Source of the DNA: Psychrobacter sp. P11G3
Lineage (GTDB): Bacteria > Pseudomonadota > Gammaproteobacteria > Pseudomonadales > Moraxellaceae
NCBI RefSeq assembly: GCF_001435845.1
Contig: NZ_CM003596.1
Span: 434,001-498,000, forward strand
DNA length: 64,000 bases
Reading direction: 5' to 3'
The notes under the pieces were generated by a model. It was given only the letters and a program-made list of their open reading frames with translations. It ran no database searches and was not told where the DNA came from. Below, piece after piece: positions 25,157 to 35,529 of the stretch (the first letter of the stretch is position 1; each line of letters opens with the position of its first letter). Position numbers and translations under genes: made by a program.

Positions 25157-25960
25157 ATGAGCAATGCTGATACGTACTTAAATGCCTTTGGCGGGCTGGT
25201 TACCAATAGTGGTCATGCTAGTGATGAGATGGTCATCGAGATATCTAATGTCAGTAAATGGTATGGAGACTTTCAAGTACTGACTGACTGTACGGCGCAT
25301 GTACATAAAGGTGATGTTGTTGTCGTTTGTGGTCCATCGGGTAGTGGTAAGTCGACATTGATTAAGACAGTTAATGGACTTGAGCCTTTTCAAAAGGGTG
25401 ACATCATGGTCAATGGTATCTCTGTCGGTGATCCAAAGACCAACTTGCCCAAGTTACGCAGCCGTGTCGGCATGGTGTTTCAGCATTTTGAGTTGTTTCC
25501 ACATTTGACTATTATTGATAATTTGACCGTGGCACAAATCAAAGTGTTGGGCCGTAAAGAGTCTGAGGCCAAACAAAAAGCGATGGCCTATCTAGACCGT
25601 GTTGGTCTGACAGTACAAGCGGCGAAATACCCAGCGGAGCTCTCTGGTGGTCAGCAGCAGCGTGTTGCGATTGCACGAGCGTTGGCCATGGATCCAGTGG
25701 CAATGCTATTCGATGAACCAACCTCCGCGCTTGATCCTGAGATGATTCAAGAGGTGCTAGATGTAATGGTCGAGCTGACTCGTGACGGTATGACCATGAT
25801 GTGCGTGACGCATGAAATGGGCTTTGCCAGTCAGGTAGCCAATCGTATTATCTTTATGGATGAAGGGCATATCGTAGAAAACTGTAGTAAGGATGAGTTT
25901 TTTGAAGGCGCGAAAAGTGACCGTGCGCAGATGTTCTTATCGAAGATTTTAAATCATTAA
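25157..25960 (+). CDS. gltL: Glutamate/aspartate ABC transporter ATPase GltL
   Basis: The ATP-binding subunit has about 267 residues. Motifs are Walker A GPSGSGKST, Q-loop VFQHFELFPH (the FELFPH form is usual in GltL), signature LSGGQQQR, Walker [13 protein letters not shown] and the His switch CVTHEMGF. The ATG at 25157 lies six bases after TAGGAG; a GTG at 25154 is also in frame. An extra 25 residues at the N-terminus precede the usual start of the fold. It closes the gltIJKL operon, which ends at a long hairpin. Confidence 0.93.
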   Translation: MSNADTYLNAFGGLVTNSGHASDEMVIEISNVSKWYGDFQVLTDCTAHVHKGDVVVVCGPSGSGKSTLIKTVNGLEPFQKGDIMVNGISVGDPKTNLPKLRSRVGMVFQHFELFPHLTIIDNLTVAQIKVLGRKESEAKQKAMAYLDRVGLTVQAAKYPAELSGGQQQRVAIARALAMDPVAMLFDEPTSALDPEMIQEVLDVMVELTRDGMTMMCVTHEMGFASQVANRIIFMDEGHIVENCSKDEFFEGAKSDRAQMFLSKILNH

Positions 25961-26050
25961 AGACATTTTGATTTACGATTGTTTATAGCAGTGTTGCTAA
26001 TATGAATACGTGTTCTAAAGCTTACTTTTCTTTCCACTGCTAATGATTAT

Positions 26051-26113
26051 ACAAAGCGCCTTATTAAAGACAGTTAAACGCTATCTTTAATAGGGCGCTT
26101 TGTATTTAGCCTT
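26051..26113 (+). terminator. Long hairpin terminating gltIJKL
   Basis: Arms of 20 bases (26051-26070 and 26084-26103) match at 19 positions around a 13-base loop. The T run is weak (GTATTT), although TTTTTT follows about ten bases later. It is about 90 bases past the gltL stop. Confidence 0.8.
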
Positions 26114-26363
26114 TTTTGTATAGCTATTTGAAAAACGATTTAGAGCCTATGATATTCACACAAAAGGAATTTGAATAAGATAGCTTTGAGACTATAAAGC
26201 CGCTGAAGATAGAGCGAGAATAGTCGTAGGATTAGCGAGGTTGCAAACGGCAAAGGCAAATGGAATGTCTCATCTGATTAATCAAATAAATTTGAAAAGA
26301 TAGTAGTCATAATATAGATGAGTTTAATTTTATTTACTGCGATCAACTTAATTAGGATTGAAT
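26114..26363 (+). other. Spacer before the DJ-1/PfpI gene
   Basis: No gene or clear hairpin seen. TAGGA at 26353-26357 is the ribosome site of the next gene. Confidence 0.3.
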
Positions 26364-26972
26364 ATGACGCTAAAACGAACCGTCGGCATACTACTGTTCA
26401 ATGAAGTAGAAGTATTAGATTTTGCAGGACCTTTTGAGGTGTTTTCGTTGGCTGAAAATGCTGCCAGTTCTAGTGATGATAAGTACTTTGACGTTATCAC
26501 TATTGCTGAGCATCAAGCAACGATATCTGCTAGAAACGGTCTACAAGTCATTCCTGACTATAGTTTTGCCAATCATCCAGACATTGATGTATTAATCGTC
26601 CCCGGTGGATACGGTGCCGAAAAAACAGAAATATATAATAAGGTGGTAATTGACTGGATTATCACTCAAGCAAGTTTAGCAGAGCTGACGCTTTCAGTGT
26701 GTACAGGAGCGTTGCTGTTGGCTAAGGCAGGTTTGCTAACTGGTAAGTCAGCAACCACGCACTGGATGGATTTGGATAATTTAGCATCCTATCCTGATAT
26801 CGATGTGATCTCGCATACGCGTTTTGTAGATGCTAGTGATGATACTGGTAACATTATCACATCAGCGGGGATAAGTGCAGGCATCTATGCAAGTCTATAC
26901 TGTATAGAAAAATTAATAGATAGTGAAACCATGCGTGCAACAGCACATCGCATGGAGTTCGATATTGACTAA
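26364..26972 (+). CDS. DJ-1/PfpI (ThiJ) family protein, isonitrile-hydratase-like
   Basis: A 202-residue class-I glutamine amidotransferase-like protein. TVGILLFNEVEVLDFAGPFEVF is the family start with the acidic residue near the active site. The nucleophile Cys lies in SVCTGALLLAKAGLLTGKSA at about residue 112, followed by TTHW. That CTGALLLA...TTHW form is shared by isocyanide hydratases and by the N-terminal domain of some AraC regulators. No HTH domain follows, so this is the stand-alone enzyme-like form. The ATG at 26364 is preferred over the TTG at 26358 for its spacing from TAGGA. The substrate is unknown. Confidence 0.87.
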   Translation: MTLKRTVGILLFNEVEVLDFAGPFEVFSLAENAASSSDDKYFDVITIAEHQATISARNGLQVIPDYSFANHPDIDVLIVPGGYGAEKTEIYNKVVIDWIITQASLAELTLSVCTGALLLAKAGLLTGKSATTHWMDLDNLASYPDIDVISHTRFVDASDDTGNIITSAGISAGIYASLYCIEKLIDSETMRATAHRMEFDID

Positions 26973-27071
26973 GTGAATTGTTAGATAGGTGAGTGAATGG
27001 CTGTTTACTGATACAATAGCGGTCAATATTTTTGATAATTAAAATAATTCATAAACTATCTTGGAGTTTAT

Positions 27072-28328
27072 ATGAGCGTAGAAAATCCATCTGTAGCAAC
27101 GAGCACAGCATCAAAAAAAGGTGTCGTTATTATTGGTGCAGGACTGGCAGGCTGGCATGTCATTGATGCCATTCGTGCCAAAGACACAGAGATTCCAATC
27201 ACATTAATCACGGCTGATAGTGGCGACCGTTATCATAAGCCGATGTTGACGATGGCAATCAGCCAAAACAAACGAGCATCAGATTTGGTACGGGCATCTG
27301 GTAGCGAGGCTGCGAACACAGCAGAAGTGACATTGCTAGCCAATACGCAAGTGACAGATATTGATCCAGTGAGCCAAACTGTACAGGTGCGCTCTACTGC
27401 GCAGTCAGATGATACGCTGACGACTATCGGCTATGCGAAAATGGTGTTGGCGATGGGCGCGCACCCTATCTTTCCTAAAAGTCTGCCTCAAGATTTGGTC
27501 TGGCATGTCAATCATATCGAGCGCTTTAGTCAGCTACAAGAAAAGCTAGCAACAGGTAGCCAACATGTTGCGATCGTTGGTGCTGGTATGGTGGGTACAG
27601 AAATCGCAGAAGACCTGCTTAAAGCTGGTCATAAAGTAACGCTCATTGATTTAAATGATGCACCGCTTTCACAGATGCTACCAGCCAAAGCGACCGCACG
27701 TATCGCCAAAGCGATCGAGTCGCAGGGTATTCAATTCTTAGGTGGTTATCAAGTATCAGCTGTCGCTCGTGTTAATGACGATGACAATAATAATGACAGC
27801 GAAGATGGCGAGAAACTACAAGTAGACTATGCCCCATTATCATCGGATGCAGACAACGCTGATACTCAGCCGCTCGAACCACTGATTGTAGATCATGTGA
27901 TTGCCAGTACAGGTCTGACAGTCGATGAGCAATTACCTGCGGCGGCTGGTGTGGAATTCGATCGCCGTACAGGTATCGTGGTGGATGCAGCGACGTTACG
28001 TACCAATGCAGCGAATATCTATGCCATCGGCGACTGTATGTCTATCAACGGGGTGGCTTGTCGTTATGTTGCGCCATTACGCGCGCAGGCTGCGACTATC
28101 GCTGATGATATCTTAGGTCATGAGCATAGTGGCTATGATCATAAGCCGCCGATGATTCGCCTGAAGAACAAAGCCATCTCTGTGATGGTGACGGGTGTAC
28201 CGCAAGCAGCGGGTAATTGGCAAGTAAAGACTGAAAGCGATGATGAGCTAATCATGGATTTGATCGATGATAATGAAGCCGTTAGCGCAACAGTAACGAT
28301 TAAAGCGCCTGCAGTTCCTAAAGCATAA
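27072..28328 (+). CDS. FAD-dependent pyridine nucleotide-disulfide oxidoreductase, rubredoxin-reductase-like
   Basis: A 418-residue flavoprotein. The FAD-binding GVVIIGAGLAGWHVIDAI is near the N-terminus, the NAD(P)-binding VAIVGAGMVGTEIAEDLLKAG is at about residue 168, and the C-terminal FAD motif is NIYAIGDCMSI. No CxxxxC redox pair is present, which excludes lipoamide-reductase-type enzymes. It best resembles rubredoxin-NAD+ reductases (RubB/AlkT) of Acinetobacter and Pseudomonas, which pass electrons to rubredoxin for alkane hydroxylation. No rubredoxin gene lies next to it. An Asn/Asp-rich insert is found at about residues 234-245. GGAG lies about seven bases before the ATG. Confidence 0.82.
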   Translation: MSVENPSVATSTASKKGVVIIGAGLAGWHVIDAIRAKDTEIPITLITADSGDRYHKPMLTMAISQNKRASDLVRASGSEAANTAEVTLLANTQVTDIDPVSQTVQVRSTAQSDDTLTTIGYAKMVLAMGAHPIFPKSLPQDLVWHVNHIERFSQLQEKLATGSQHVAIVGAGMVGTEIAEDLLKAGHKVTLIDLNDAPLSQMLPAKATARIAKAIESQGIQFLGGYQVSAVARVNDDDNNNDSEDGEKLQVDYAPLSSDADNADTQPLEPLIVDHVIASTGLTVDEQLPAAAGVEFDRRTGIVVDAATLRTNAANIYAIGDCMSINGVACRYVAPLRAQAATIADDILGHEHSGYDHKPPMIRLKNKAISVMVTGVPQAAGNWQVKTESDDELIMDLIDDNEAVSATVTIKAPAVPKA

Positions 28329-28433
28329 CGATTGTGATACCGTTTTTTAAAAAATATTGGATTCTCATTTATAAGTGATGTCCTTTATTAGATGCTTTCC
28401 AGAGGACTTAGTTAAACGACAGTATTGATGATT

Positions 28434-28472
28434 GAGCCAGCCCATTGCTTATGATGCGGCTGGCTTTTTTAT
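28434..28472 (+). terminator. Rho-independent terminator after the flavoprotein gene
   Basis: AGCCAGCC pairs with GGCTGGCT around a 15-base loop and six T follow. Confidence 0.88.
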
Positions 28473-28560
28473 GTCAAATATTTGCCATGATTCTATGTTA
28501 CCTTTTAATAAATAGAAAGGTAGATTATCTAATTAAATGATACATACTGTATTGATATTG

Positions 28561-28590
28561 TTGACAGGCTTTCATTGATGGCGTTATAGT
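28561..28590 (+). promoter_or_regulatory. Sigma-70 promoter of the liu cluster
   Basis: A consensus -35 TTGACA (28561-28566) and a -10 TATAGT (28585-28590) are separated by 18 bases. Transcription would start near 28597, leaving a leader of about 100 bases before the acyl-CoA ligase gene. Confidence 0.75.
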
Positions 28591-28694
28591 AGCTGAATGC
28601 TATGTAAGACCTGCCCAAGGAAGAAGGTTTGCACGCAGGCTATCAATAAGTGCTATTTATAAATAATATAAAAAGTAAAACGAAAGGACTCGTT

Positions 28695-30470
28695 ATGACT
28701 CAAACTTCTGATTTCGATTCGACTCGCGTTGACTTCGACACTATTTTAAACAACATTCCTAGTATCAATATGGGCGCACGCTCAGCTAATGCACCACTTA
28801 CTCAAAGCTATGATAAAGGTCCTGATGTACCGCTGATCGAAGCGACAATCGGTGACTTTTTTGATGCTATTGTTTCTAAATATCCTGAGCGCGAAGCACT
28901 GGTCGTTCGCCATCAAAATATCCGCTGGACATATCGTGAGCTACAGCAGCAAGTGAATCAGCTAGCCAGTAGTATGATTGAGATGGGACTAGAGATTGGC
29001 GATCGCATCGGCATTTGGTCACATAACAATGCTGAGTGGTTGCTCATGCAATTGGCCACAGCAAAAGTCGGCGTTATCCTCGTTAATATCAATCCTGCCT
29101 ACCGCACCTTTGAGCTGCAGTATGCTTTAAATAAATTGGGCTGCTCAGCGCTCGTACTGATGCGCCATTTCAAAACCAGTGACTACGCCAGTTTAATCCG
29201 TGAGCTATGTCCTGAGATTTACCACAAAGACTACACTCAGCTTGATTTGGTCGAGATTCCGACGATTGAACGCATCATCTGGATTGATGAGCCAGAGTCG
29301 GACGAGACATTCGGCTTTATGCAAAAGTTCTCTGCGTGGATGAGCGAGGGCGATGCCAACGATCCCCGTGTTGCCGAGCGCCAAGCTCAGCTTAAGAACA
29401 CCGATGCCATCAATGTACAGTTCACCAGTGGTACGACAGGTACACCAAAAGGCGCTACCTTAAGCCATCGTAACATCCTTAACAACGGCTATTTCATTGG
29501 TGAGGCCATGAACCTTACCGAAGAGGATAGGCTGTGTATTCCAGTACCCTTGTATCATTGTTTTGGTATGGTGCTTGGTAATCTAGCGATTCTCACGCAT
29601 GGCGGTTGTATCGTATATCCAAATGATGGCTTTGAGCCATTGACCGTATTACAGGCAGTCGAAGAAGAAAAGTGTACAGGTCTGCACGGCGTGCCAACGA
29701 TGTTTATCGCAGAGCTTGACCATCCTGAATTTGAAAGCTTTGATTTGTCTACCTTACGTACTGGCATCATGGCTGGCTCTAGCTGTCCGATTGAAGTTAT
29801 GCGCAGTGTCATCGATAAGATGCATATGAGCGAAGTCACTATTGCCTATGGTATGACAGAGACCAGTCCTGTATCTTGCCAGACCAATGAGCACACGCCA
29901 CTTGATAAACAGGTCTCGACGGTAGGACTGGTACAGTCTGCACTTGAGGTGAAAGTCGTTGATACAGAAACAGGTGAAATTGTCCCGCTGGGTGAGACAG
30001 GTGAATTGCTTACACGAGGTTATTCAGTGATGAAGGGCTATTGGGGCAGCCGCTTCAAAACGCGTGAAGCGATCCAAGATGGTTGGATGCATACGGGTGA
30101 CTTGGCCACAATGGATGAAGACGGCTACGTAAAAATCGTTGGCCGTAGTAAAGACATGGTGATTCGCGGCGGCGAAAATATCTATCCGGTAGAAATTGAA
30201 AATTATCTCTATCGTCATCCAAAGATTCGTGATGTACAAATCGTGGGTATACCAGATGAGCGTTATGGTGAAGTACTCGCGGCGTGGATTATTCCGAAAG
30301 AGCCTGGCTGCTTGACTGAACAAGAAGTACGCGAGTTCTGTAGCGAGCATATCGCTCATTATAAAGTGCCGACTTACTATCGCTTTGTGACTGAATATCC
30401 AATGACCATCACTGGAAAAATTCAAAAATATAAAATCATTGAGCAAATGAAAGAAGAGTTGGGTTTGTAG
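28695..30470 (+). CDS. AMP-forming acyl-CoA synthetase of the isovalerate/leucine cluster
   Basis: It activates a carboxylic acid to its CoA ester using ATP. The 591-residue protein has the AMP-binding P-loop [36 protein letters not shown], and [14 protein letters not shown] with the C-terminal lysine motif [12 protein letters not shown]. The ATG at 28695 was chosen for AAAGGA seven bases upstream, not the first in-frame ATG at 28650. It is the first gene of the liu cluster, so short branched-chain acids such as isovalerate are a reasonable substrate, but medium-chain acids are possible. A copy of the dispersed repeat lies between it and liuB. Confidence 0.88.
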   Translation: MTQTSDFDSTRVDFDTILNNIPSINMGARSANAPLTQSYDKGPDVPLIEATIGDFFDAIVSKYPEREALVVRHQNIRWTYRELQQQVNQLASSMIEMGLEIGDRIGIWSHNNAEWLLMQLATAKVGVILVNINPAYRTFELQYALNKLGCSALVLMRHFKTSDYASLIRELCPEIYHKDYTQLDLVEIPTIERIIWIDEPESDETFGFMQKFSAWMSEGDANDPRVAERQAQLKNTDAINVQFTSGTTGTPKGATLSHRNILNNGYFIGEAMNLTEEDRLCIPVPLYHCFGMVLGNLAILTHGGCIVYPNDGFEPLTVLQAVEEEKCTGLHGVPTMFIAELDHPEFESFDLSTLRTGIMAGSSCPIEVMRSVIDKMHMSEVTIAYGMTETSPVSCQTNEHTPLDKQVSTVGLVQSALEVKVVDTETGEIVPLGETGELLTRGYSVMKGYWGSRFKTREAIQDGWMHTGDLATMDEDGYVKIVGRSKDMVIRGGENIYPVEIENYLYRHPKIRDVQIVGIPDERYGEVLAAWIIPKEPGCLTEQEVREFCSEHIAHYKVPTYYRFVTEYPMTITGKIQKYKIIEQMKEELGL

Positions 30471-30523
30471 TAAGCTTACTTATCTGCTCTAAAAAACAAA
30501 AGACTAACCATATTCATTTCACT

Positions 30524-30616
30524 GTAAAAGTATTACAGCGTTAACCTCGCTTGAAGTATCACACATACATCTGCACTCGGTTGCCTTGTACTACTTTTAA
30601 ATTGAATCGACTATAT
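30524..30616 (+). repeat. Dispersed intergenic repeat, copy A
   Basis: This stretch between the acyl-CoA ligase and liuB closely matches copy C1 at 53183-53271. Shared blocks are AGCGTTAA, CTCGCTTGAAGTATCACA, ATCTGCACTCGG and TACTACTTTTAAATTGAATC. Its ends at 30525-30536 and 30588-30599 form a 12-bp inverted repeat with one mismatch. See the finding on the family. Confidence 0.88.
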
Positions 30617-30710
30617 GTGAGCAACGCTTAAAAATAGCAGTTAGTATCATTTATATAAAAAGCTACTCACATCTACGTATCTATCTATGTATAAGAAAAA
30701 AAGGGATATC

Positions 30711-32321
30711 ATGAGCGCTATCATAACCAGTAAACTGAGTCCAAACTCAAGCGATTTTCAGCAAAACAGTGCCGCGATGCAAGAGATAGTCGATGACCTG
30801 TATGTACACTTGCGTAAAGTTGCCCAAGGTGGCTCAGAGCGCGCACGTGCCAAGCATCTAGCGCGTGGTAAGCTGTTACCACGCGAGCGGGTCGAGCGTT
30901 TATTGGATGTAGGCACGCCGTTCCTAGAAGTGGCACCAATGGCTGCACATGATATGTATGGCGAAGAGATTCCAGCGGCTGGCGTAATTGCAGGTATCGG
31001 CCGTATCAATGGTATCGAGTGTATGATTGTCTGTAATGATGCCACGGTAAAAGGCGGCACGTACTATCCAATGACGGTCAAAAAGCATCTACGTGCCCAA
31101 GAGATTGCGCAAGAAAATCATCTGCCATGTGTGTATCTGGTTGATTCAGGTGGTGCAAACTTACCGAATCAAGATGATGTATTCCCTGATAAAGAGCATT
31201 TCGGGCGTATCTTTTTTAATCAAGCAAATCTGAGTGCGGCAGGCATACCACAGATTGCTGTGGTTATGGGTAGCTGTACGGCTGGCGGTGCGTATGTGCC
31301 TGCCATGAGCGATGAATCTATTATTGTCAAAGAGCAAGGCACCATCTTTTTGGGTGGGCCGCCACTGGTCAAAGCCGCAACAGGTGAAGAGGTTACCGCA
31401 GAGGATTTGGGCGGTGGTGATGTGCATACCCGACTGTCAGGCGTGGTCGATCATTTAGCGCAAAACGACACTCATGCGTTATCAATCGCTCGTAATATCG
31501 TCAGTCATCTCAATCGTCCTACAAAAAATATTCCTAATCAAATTACACCACGTCCGCCACGTTATGATGCTAAAGAATTGTACGGTGTGATTCCAACGGA
31601 CAAGCGCAAGCCATTTGATATCAGAGAAATCATCGCGCGTATTGTTGATGACAGTGCCTTTGATGAGTTTAAAGCGCGCTTTGGTACGACGCTAGTGTGC
31701 GGGTTTGCCCATATCGAAGGGATGCCTGTTGGTATTATTGCCAATAACGGTATCTTGTTCAGTGAGTCAGCGCAAAAAGGTACGCACTTCATCGAACTGT
31801 GCTGTAAACGCAAAATCCCATTAGTATTCCTGCAGAATATTACTGGCTTTATGGTTGGCCGCAAATACGAGAACGAAGGTATCGCTCGTCATGGTGCCAA
31901 AATGGTAATGGCTGTGGCTAATGCAAAAGTGCCAAAGTTCACCGTTATCGTCGGTGGTTCGTTCGGCGCTGGTAACTACGGTATGTGTGGCCGCGCTTAC
32001 AGCCCGCGCTTCTTATGGATGTGGCCAAATGCGCGTATCTCTGTCATGGGCGGTGAGCAAGCAGCGTCAGTACTGGCAACGGTCAAACGTGATAACTTTG
32101 ATCGCAAAGGCGAAGCGTGGAGTGATGAAGACGAAGCCGCATTTAAAGCGCCAATACGTGAAATGTACGAAGAGCAAGGTCATCCGTATTATGCTACCGC
32201 GCGCATGTGGGATGATGGCGTAATTGATCCTGCTGATACTCGTAATGTATTGGCTTTAGGTCTAAGCGCTGCATATAACGCGCCGATTGAAGAGACGACA
32301 TTTGGTGTCTTTAGAATGTAA
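30711..32321 (+). CDS. liuB: Methylcrotonyl-CoA carboxylase, carboxyltransferase (beta) subunit
   Basis: This is the subunit that moves the carboxyl group from biotin to 3-methylcrotonyl-CoA in leucine breakdown. It has 536 residues, the normal length. Recognisable stretches: [91 protein letters not shown], and [18 protein letters not shown]. The last contains the usual MCC-beta VGxxYE form. The ATG at 30711 has AAAAGGG upstream; an in-frame ATG at 30687 lacks one. Its partner LiuD is encoded two genes on. Confidence 0.95.
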   Translation: MSAIITSKLSPNSSDFQQNSAAMQEIVDDLYVHLRKVAQGGSERARAKHLARGKLLPRERVERLLDVGTPFLEVAPMAAHDMYGEEIPAAGVIAGIGRINGIECMIVCNDATVKGGTYYPMTVKKHLRAQEIAQENHLPCVYLVDSGGANLPNQDDVFPDKEHFGRIFFNQANLSAAGIPQIAVVMGSCTAGGAYVPAMSDESIIVKEQGTIFLGGPPLVKAATGEEVTAEDLGGGDVHTRLSGVVDHLAQNDTHALSIARNIVSHLNRPTKNIPNQITPRPPRYDAKELYGVIPTDKRKPFDIREIIARIVDDSAFDEFKARFGTTLVCGFAHIEGMPVGIIANNGILFSESAQKGTHFIELCCKRKIPLVFLQNITGFMVGRKYENEGIARHGAKMVMAVANAKVPKFTVIVGGSFGAGNYGMCGRAYSPRFLWMWPNARISVMGGEQAASVLATVKRDNFDRKGEAWSDEDEAAFKAPIREMYEEQGHPYYATARMWDDGVIDPADTRNVLALGLSAAYNAPIEETTFGVFRM

Positions 32322-32349
32322 GCGTTCTAAAGTCTTCCCATAATAAGCG

Positions 32350-32440
32350 ACTACTGCGTTAACCTCATTTAAAGTACGGTTTGTACATCTACGCTTAGTC
32401 TTTGCACTTGGTTTCCTTGTATTAATATTGTGGATTGACT
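32350..32440 (+). repeat. Dispersed intergenic repeat, copy B (divergent)
   Basis: It lies between liuB and liuC. It shares TGCGTTAACCTC, a central TTGCACTTGGTTTCCTTGTA and the terminal GGATTGACT with the other copies, but its middle is longer and divergent. Confidence 0.7.
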
Positions 32441-32483
32441 AAGAGTTTATTTAAGAATTTACATAAAAAATATAGAGAAAGTT

Positions 32484-33293
32484 ATGCAAAAAGACAGTAA
32501 TAAAAATTATAAAAGCCTACTGGTTAAAGTGGAGCAGCATGTGGCAACAGTGACCTTAAATCGTCCTGAGATACGTAATGCCTTTAACGATGAAATGATT
32601 GCTGAGCTAACCGATGCGTTCAATACACTTGGTGCTGATGATGAGGTACGTGTCATTGTGCTAGCCGCTGCTGGTAAGGCATTTTGTGCAGGCGCTGACC
32701 TCAATTGGATGCGTGCCATGGCGGATTATAGCTATGAAGAGAATATAGCGGATGCTGACAAATTGGCGCAAATGCTTAAGACTATTTATGAATGCCCTAA
32801 GCCAACAGTTGCGGCTATTCAAGGCGATGTTTATGCAGGTGGTATGGGTCTGGTCGCTGCTTGTGACGTAGCCATCGCCGTTAAAATTGCCAATTTCTGC
32901 CTCAGTGAAGTGCGTTTGGGGTTGGCACCTGCCACTATCAGTCCTTATGTTATCCGAGCGCTAGGTGCTAGAGCCTCGCAGCGTTATTTCTTAAGTGCTG
33001 AGGTATTTGATGCCAAAAAGGCGCGTCAGCTTGGATTTATCCATGAGCGTGTTAGCGAAGAATGGCTGGCCGATGAAGTGGCTGCATTCTGTAATAAGGT
33101 CGTCAAAAATAGTCCAGATGCGGTCAAAACTTGCAAACAGCTATTACACAATATCGCTGGTGCACCTATTACTGATGAGCTGATCGCTGACACGGTCAAA
33201 GGTATCGCTGATATCCGCTCATCAACACAAGGTAAAGAGGGTGTACAAGCGTTTTTGCAAAAGCGTAAACCTGATTGGCTAATGGCAGACTAA
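32484..33293 (+). CDS. liuC: Enoyl-CoA hydratase family, methylglutaconyl-CoA hydratase
   Basis: It hydrates 3-methylglutaconyl-CoA to HMG-CoA. The 269-residue protein has the crotonase fold marks VATVTLNRPEIRNAFNDEMI, GKAFCAGADLNWMRAM (oxyanion-hole AGADL), and GDVYAGGMGLVAACDVAIA. ADLNWM followed by Met-Arg is usual in LiuC-type enzymes. Its place between the two carboxylase subunits makes the step assignment solid. AGAGAAAG precedes the ATG. Confidence 0.92.
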   Translation: MQKDSNKNYKSLLVKVEQHVATVTLNRPEIRNAFNDEMIAELTDAFNTLGADDEVRVIVLAAAGKAFCAGADLNWMRAMADYSYEENIADADKLAQMLKTIYECPKPTVAAIQGDVYAGGMGLVAACDVAIAVKIANFCLSEVRLGLAPATISPYVIRALGARASQRYFLSAEVFDAKKARQLGFIHERVSEEWLADEVAAFCNKVVKNSPDAVKTCKQLLHNIAGAPITDELIADTVKGIADIRSSTQGKEGVQAFLQKRKPDWLMAD

Positions 33294-33370
33294 CTAGTAG
33301 TAGAACAATGATAGGCAAATGGGCAAATAGACAAGACGTCAAATAATAACGACAAGACACAGGGATAGTT

Positions 33371-35470
33371 ATGTTTTCTAAAATTCTAATCGCCAACCGT
33401 GGTGAAATTGCTTGCCGAGTGGCCGCGACTGCTAAGCGTCTTGGCGTCAGTACCGTTGCTGTTTACTCTGATGCGGACCGCAGTGCTAAGCATGTGGCTG
33501 TCTGTGATGAAGCAATCTATTTAGGTGGTTCGGCACCAAAAGACAGTTATCTAAAAGGCGATGCTATTATTGCGATAGCGCTTGAAACTGGCGCCCAAGC
33601 AATCCATCCAGGATATGGGTTTTTGAGTGAAAATGCTGATTTTGCACAGGCTTGCCAAGATGCTGGCTTGGTGTTTATTGGCCCATCGGCGGATGCTATC
33701 CGTGCTATGGGCGGCAAGTCTGAGTCTAAGCGCTTGATGGAATCGGCTGGCGTGCCGCTGATACCGGGCTATCATGGTGATAACCAAGACGCACAGTTTT
33801 TGCAACAGCAGGCAGATGACATTGGCTATCCTGTCTTGATTAAAGCCAGTGCAGGTGGCGGCGGTAAAGGCATGCGTATCGTTGAAAAAAGCAGCGATTT
33901 TATTGATTTGCTCGACTCATGTCGCCGTGAAGCGATTACCAGTTTTGGCAATGATCAAGTATTGGTCGAAAAGTATGCGCTAAAACCACGTCATATCGAA
34001 ATCCAAGTATTCGGTGATACGCATGGTAATTATGTGCATCTGTTTGAGCGTGATTGCTCAGTACAGCGTCGCCATCAAAAAGTATTAGAAGAAGCGCCAG
34101 CGCCCGGTGTCGATACTGCCATGCGTGAAGCGATGGGCACCGCGGCAATCGAAGCGGCTCGTGCGGTTGATTACGTTGGTGCAGGTACGGTTGAATTCAT
34201 CGTTGAGCAGCGTGAAGACTCTATGAATTTTTATTTTATGGAAATGAACACGCGCTTGCAGGTTGAGCATCCAGTCAGTGAGGCCATTACTGGTGTCGAT
34301 TTGGTCGAGTGGCAGCTGTTGGTTGCTGCGGGTCAGCCATTGCCAAAAACGCAAGACGATCTGGCTATCAACGGTCATGCAATTGAAGCGCGTATCTGTG
34401 CCGAAAACCCTGACAACAATTTCTTGCCAGCGACAGGTACGTTGTTCACTTATCAAAAGCCTGAGCATAGTACCTTTAACATTACCGATGTGCGTATTGA
34501 CGATGGCGTACGTGAGGGTGATGTGATCAGTCCTTTTTACGACTCTATGATTGCCAAGCTTATCGTCCATGCTCCTACGCGCGAGCAAGCGTTAGCGAGA
34601 CTTGATCGTGCATTGGCACAGACGCGTATCGTTGGTCTGCCAAATAACGTGGCATTTTTGCGTTATATTTTAAATACCGATTCATTTAGCAAAGCCAATC
34701 TTGATACAGCCTTGATAGAGCGTGAGCAGGATAAGCTTTTTGATCAGCACCCTCTTGAATTATCGACGCTTGTGGTGACAGCTATTGCGCAGCAGCTTGC
34801 GAGTGAGGCGACTACTCAGGGCTCAGATCCATTCAACCAGCCAACGGGTTTCCGTGCTTATAGCGATTATACTCGTTCGTTTAGCTTGGTTTATGATGAG
34901 CAAGCCTACAGCGCTCGCATCAGTAATTGGCATAATGCGAGTTGTGCTGATAGCAAAAAAGGCGGCGATAATCTCAGTAGCTTTACGCTTGTCATTGGTA
35001 AAGAAATCGCGAATACGCAGGATGATAGCAATATCAATGTAGCGGCTCAGACCGAAACGGTTTATGAAGGTCAGATCAGCTATGATAGCAATGACGCGCA
35101 CAATCATACCTTATGGTTAGATGGTGCACGTATCAGTGCCCAAAGCTGGGTGAATAACGAGACAGTCTACGTATTCACAGATAGCGGACGTGATGAAATT
35201 ACGCTTGTCGACGTAATGGCACATGTGGGCGAAGACACAGCAGCGATTGGCAGTTTAAAGTCACCAATGCCAGGACAAGTAGTTGCATTCAAAGTAGCTG
35301 TTGGCGATACTGTGAAAAAAGGTGAGCCACTTGCCGTCATAGAAGCCATGAAAATTGAACACACCATTACCGCTCCGACGGATGGTGTGGTAGCAGAGCT
35401 ATTATTTGCAGCAGGTGATTTGGTCGCTGATGGTGATGAGCTATTGCGTATCGATAGCGAAAGCGCATAG
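33371..35470 (+). CDS. liuD: Methylcrotonyl-CoA carboxylase, biotin-carboxylase/biotin-carrier (alpha) subunit
   Basis: The 699-residue subunit carboxylates its own biotin with ATP and bicarbonate. The biotin-carboxylase domain starts FSKILIANRGEIACRVAATAK and includes the ATP loop KASAGGGGKGMRIV, HIEIQVFGDTHGN, FERDCSVQRRHQKVLEEAP and EMNTRLQVEHPVSE. The C-terminal biotinyl domain contains EAMKIEH with the acceptor Lys at about residue 661, expected to be loaded by BirA encoded at 38579. The mid-region between the two domains is of normal MCC-alpha size. It is 60 bases before liuE. Confidence 0.95.
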   Translation: MFSKILIANRGEIACRVAATAKRLGVSTVAVYSDADRSAKHVAVCDEAIYLGGSAPKDSYLKGDAIIAIALETGAQAIHPGYGFLSENADFAQACQDAGLVFIGPSADAIRAMGGKSESKRLMESAGVPLIPGYHGDNQDAQFLQQQADDIGYPVLIKASAGGGGKGMRIVEKSSDFIDLLDSCRREAITSFGNDQVLVEKYALKPRHIEIQVFGDTHGNYVHLFERDCSVQRRHQKVLEEAPAPGVDTAMREAMGTAAIEAARAVDYVGAGTVEFIVEQREDSMNFYFMEMNTRLQVEHPVSEAITGVDLVEWQLLVAAGQPLPKTQDDLAINGHAIEARICAENPDNNFLPATGTLFTYQKPEHSTFNITDVRIDDGVREGDVISPFYDSMIAKLIVHAPTREQALARLDRALAQTRIVGLPNNVAFLRYILNTDSFSKANLDTALIEREQDKLFDQHPLELSTLVVTAIAQQLASEATTQGSDPFNQPTGFRAYSDYTRSFSLVYDEQAYSARISNWHNASCADSKKGGDNLSSFTLVIGKEIANTQDDSNINVAAQTETVYEGQISYDSNDAHNHTLWLDGARISAQSWVNNETVYVFTDSGRDEITLVDVMAHVGEDTAAIGSLKSPMPGQVVAFKVAVGDTVKKGEPLAVIEAMKIEHTITAPTDGVVAELLFAAGDLVADGDELLRIDSESA

Positions 35471-35529
35471 CTGACGAAGCCTAATAAAAAACCCTTATAG
35501 AAGGGCAAATAACAGAAAGGACGACAAGT

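Noticed and set aside
34085..34588. 167-codon minus-strand frame inside liuD
   Set aside because: Lies opposite the conserved biotin-carboxylase domain and shows no family features.
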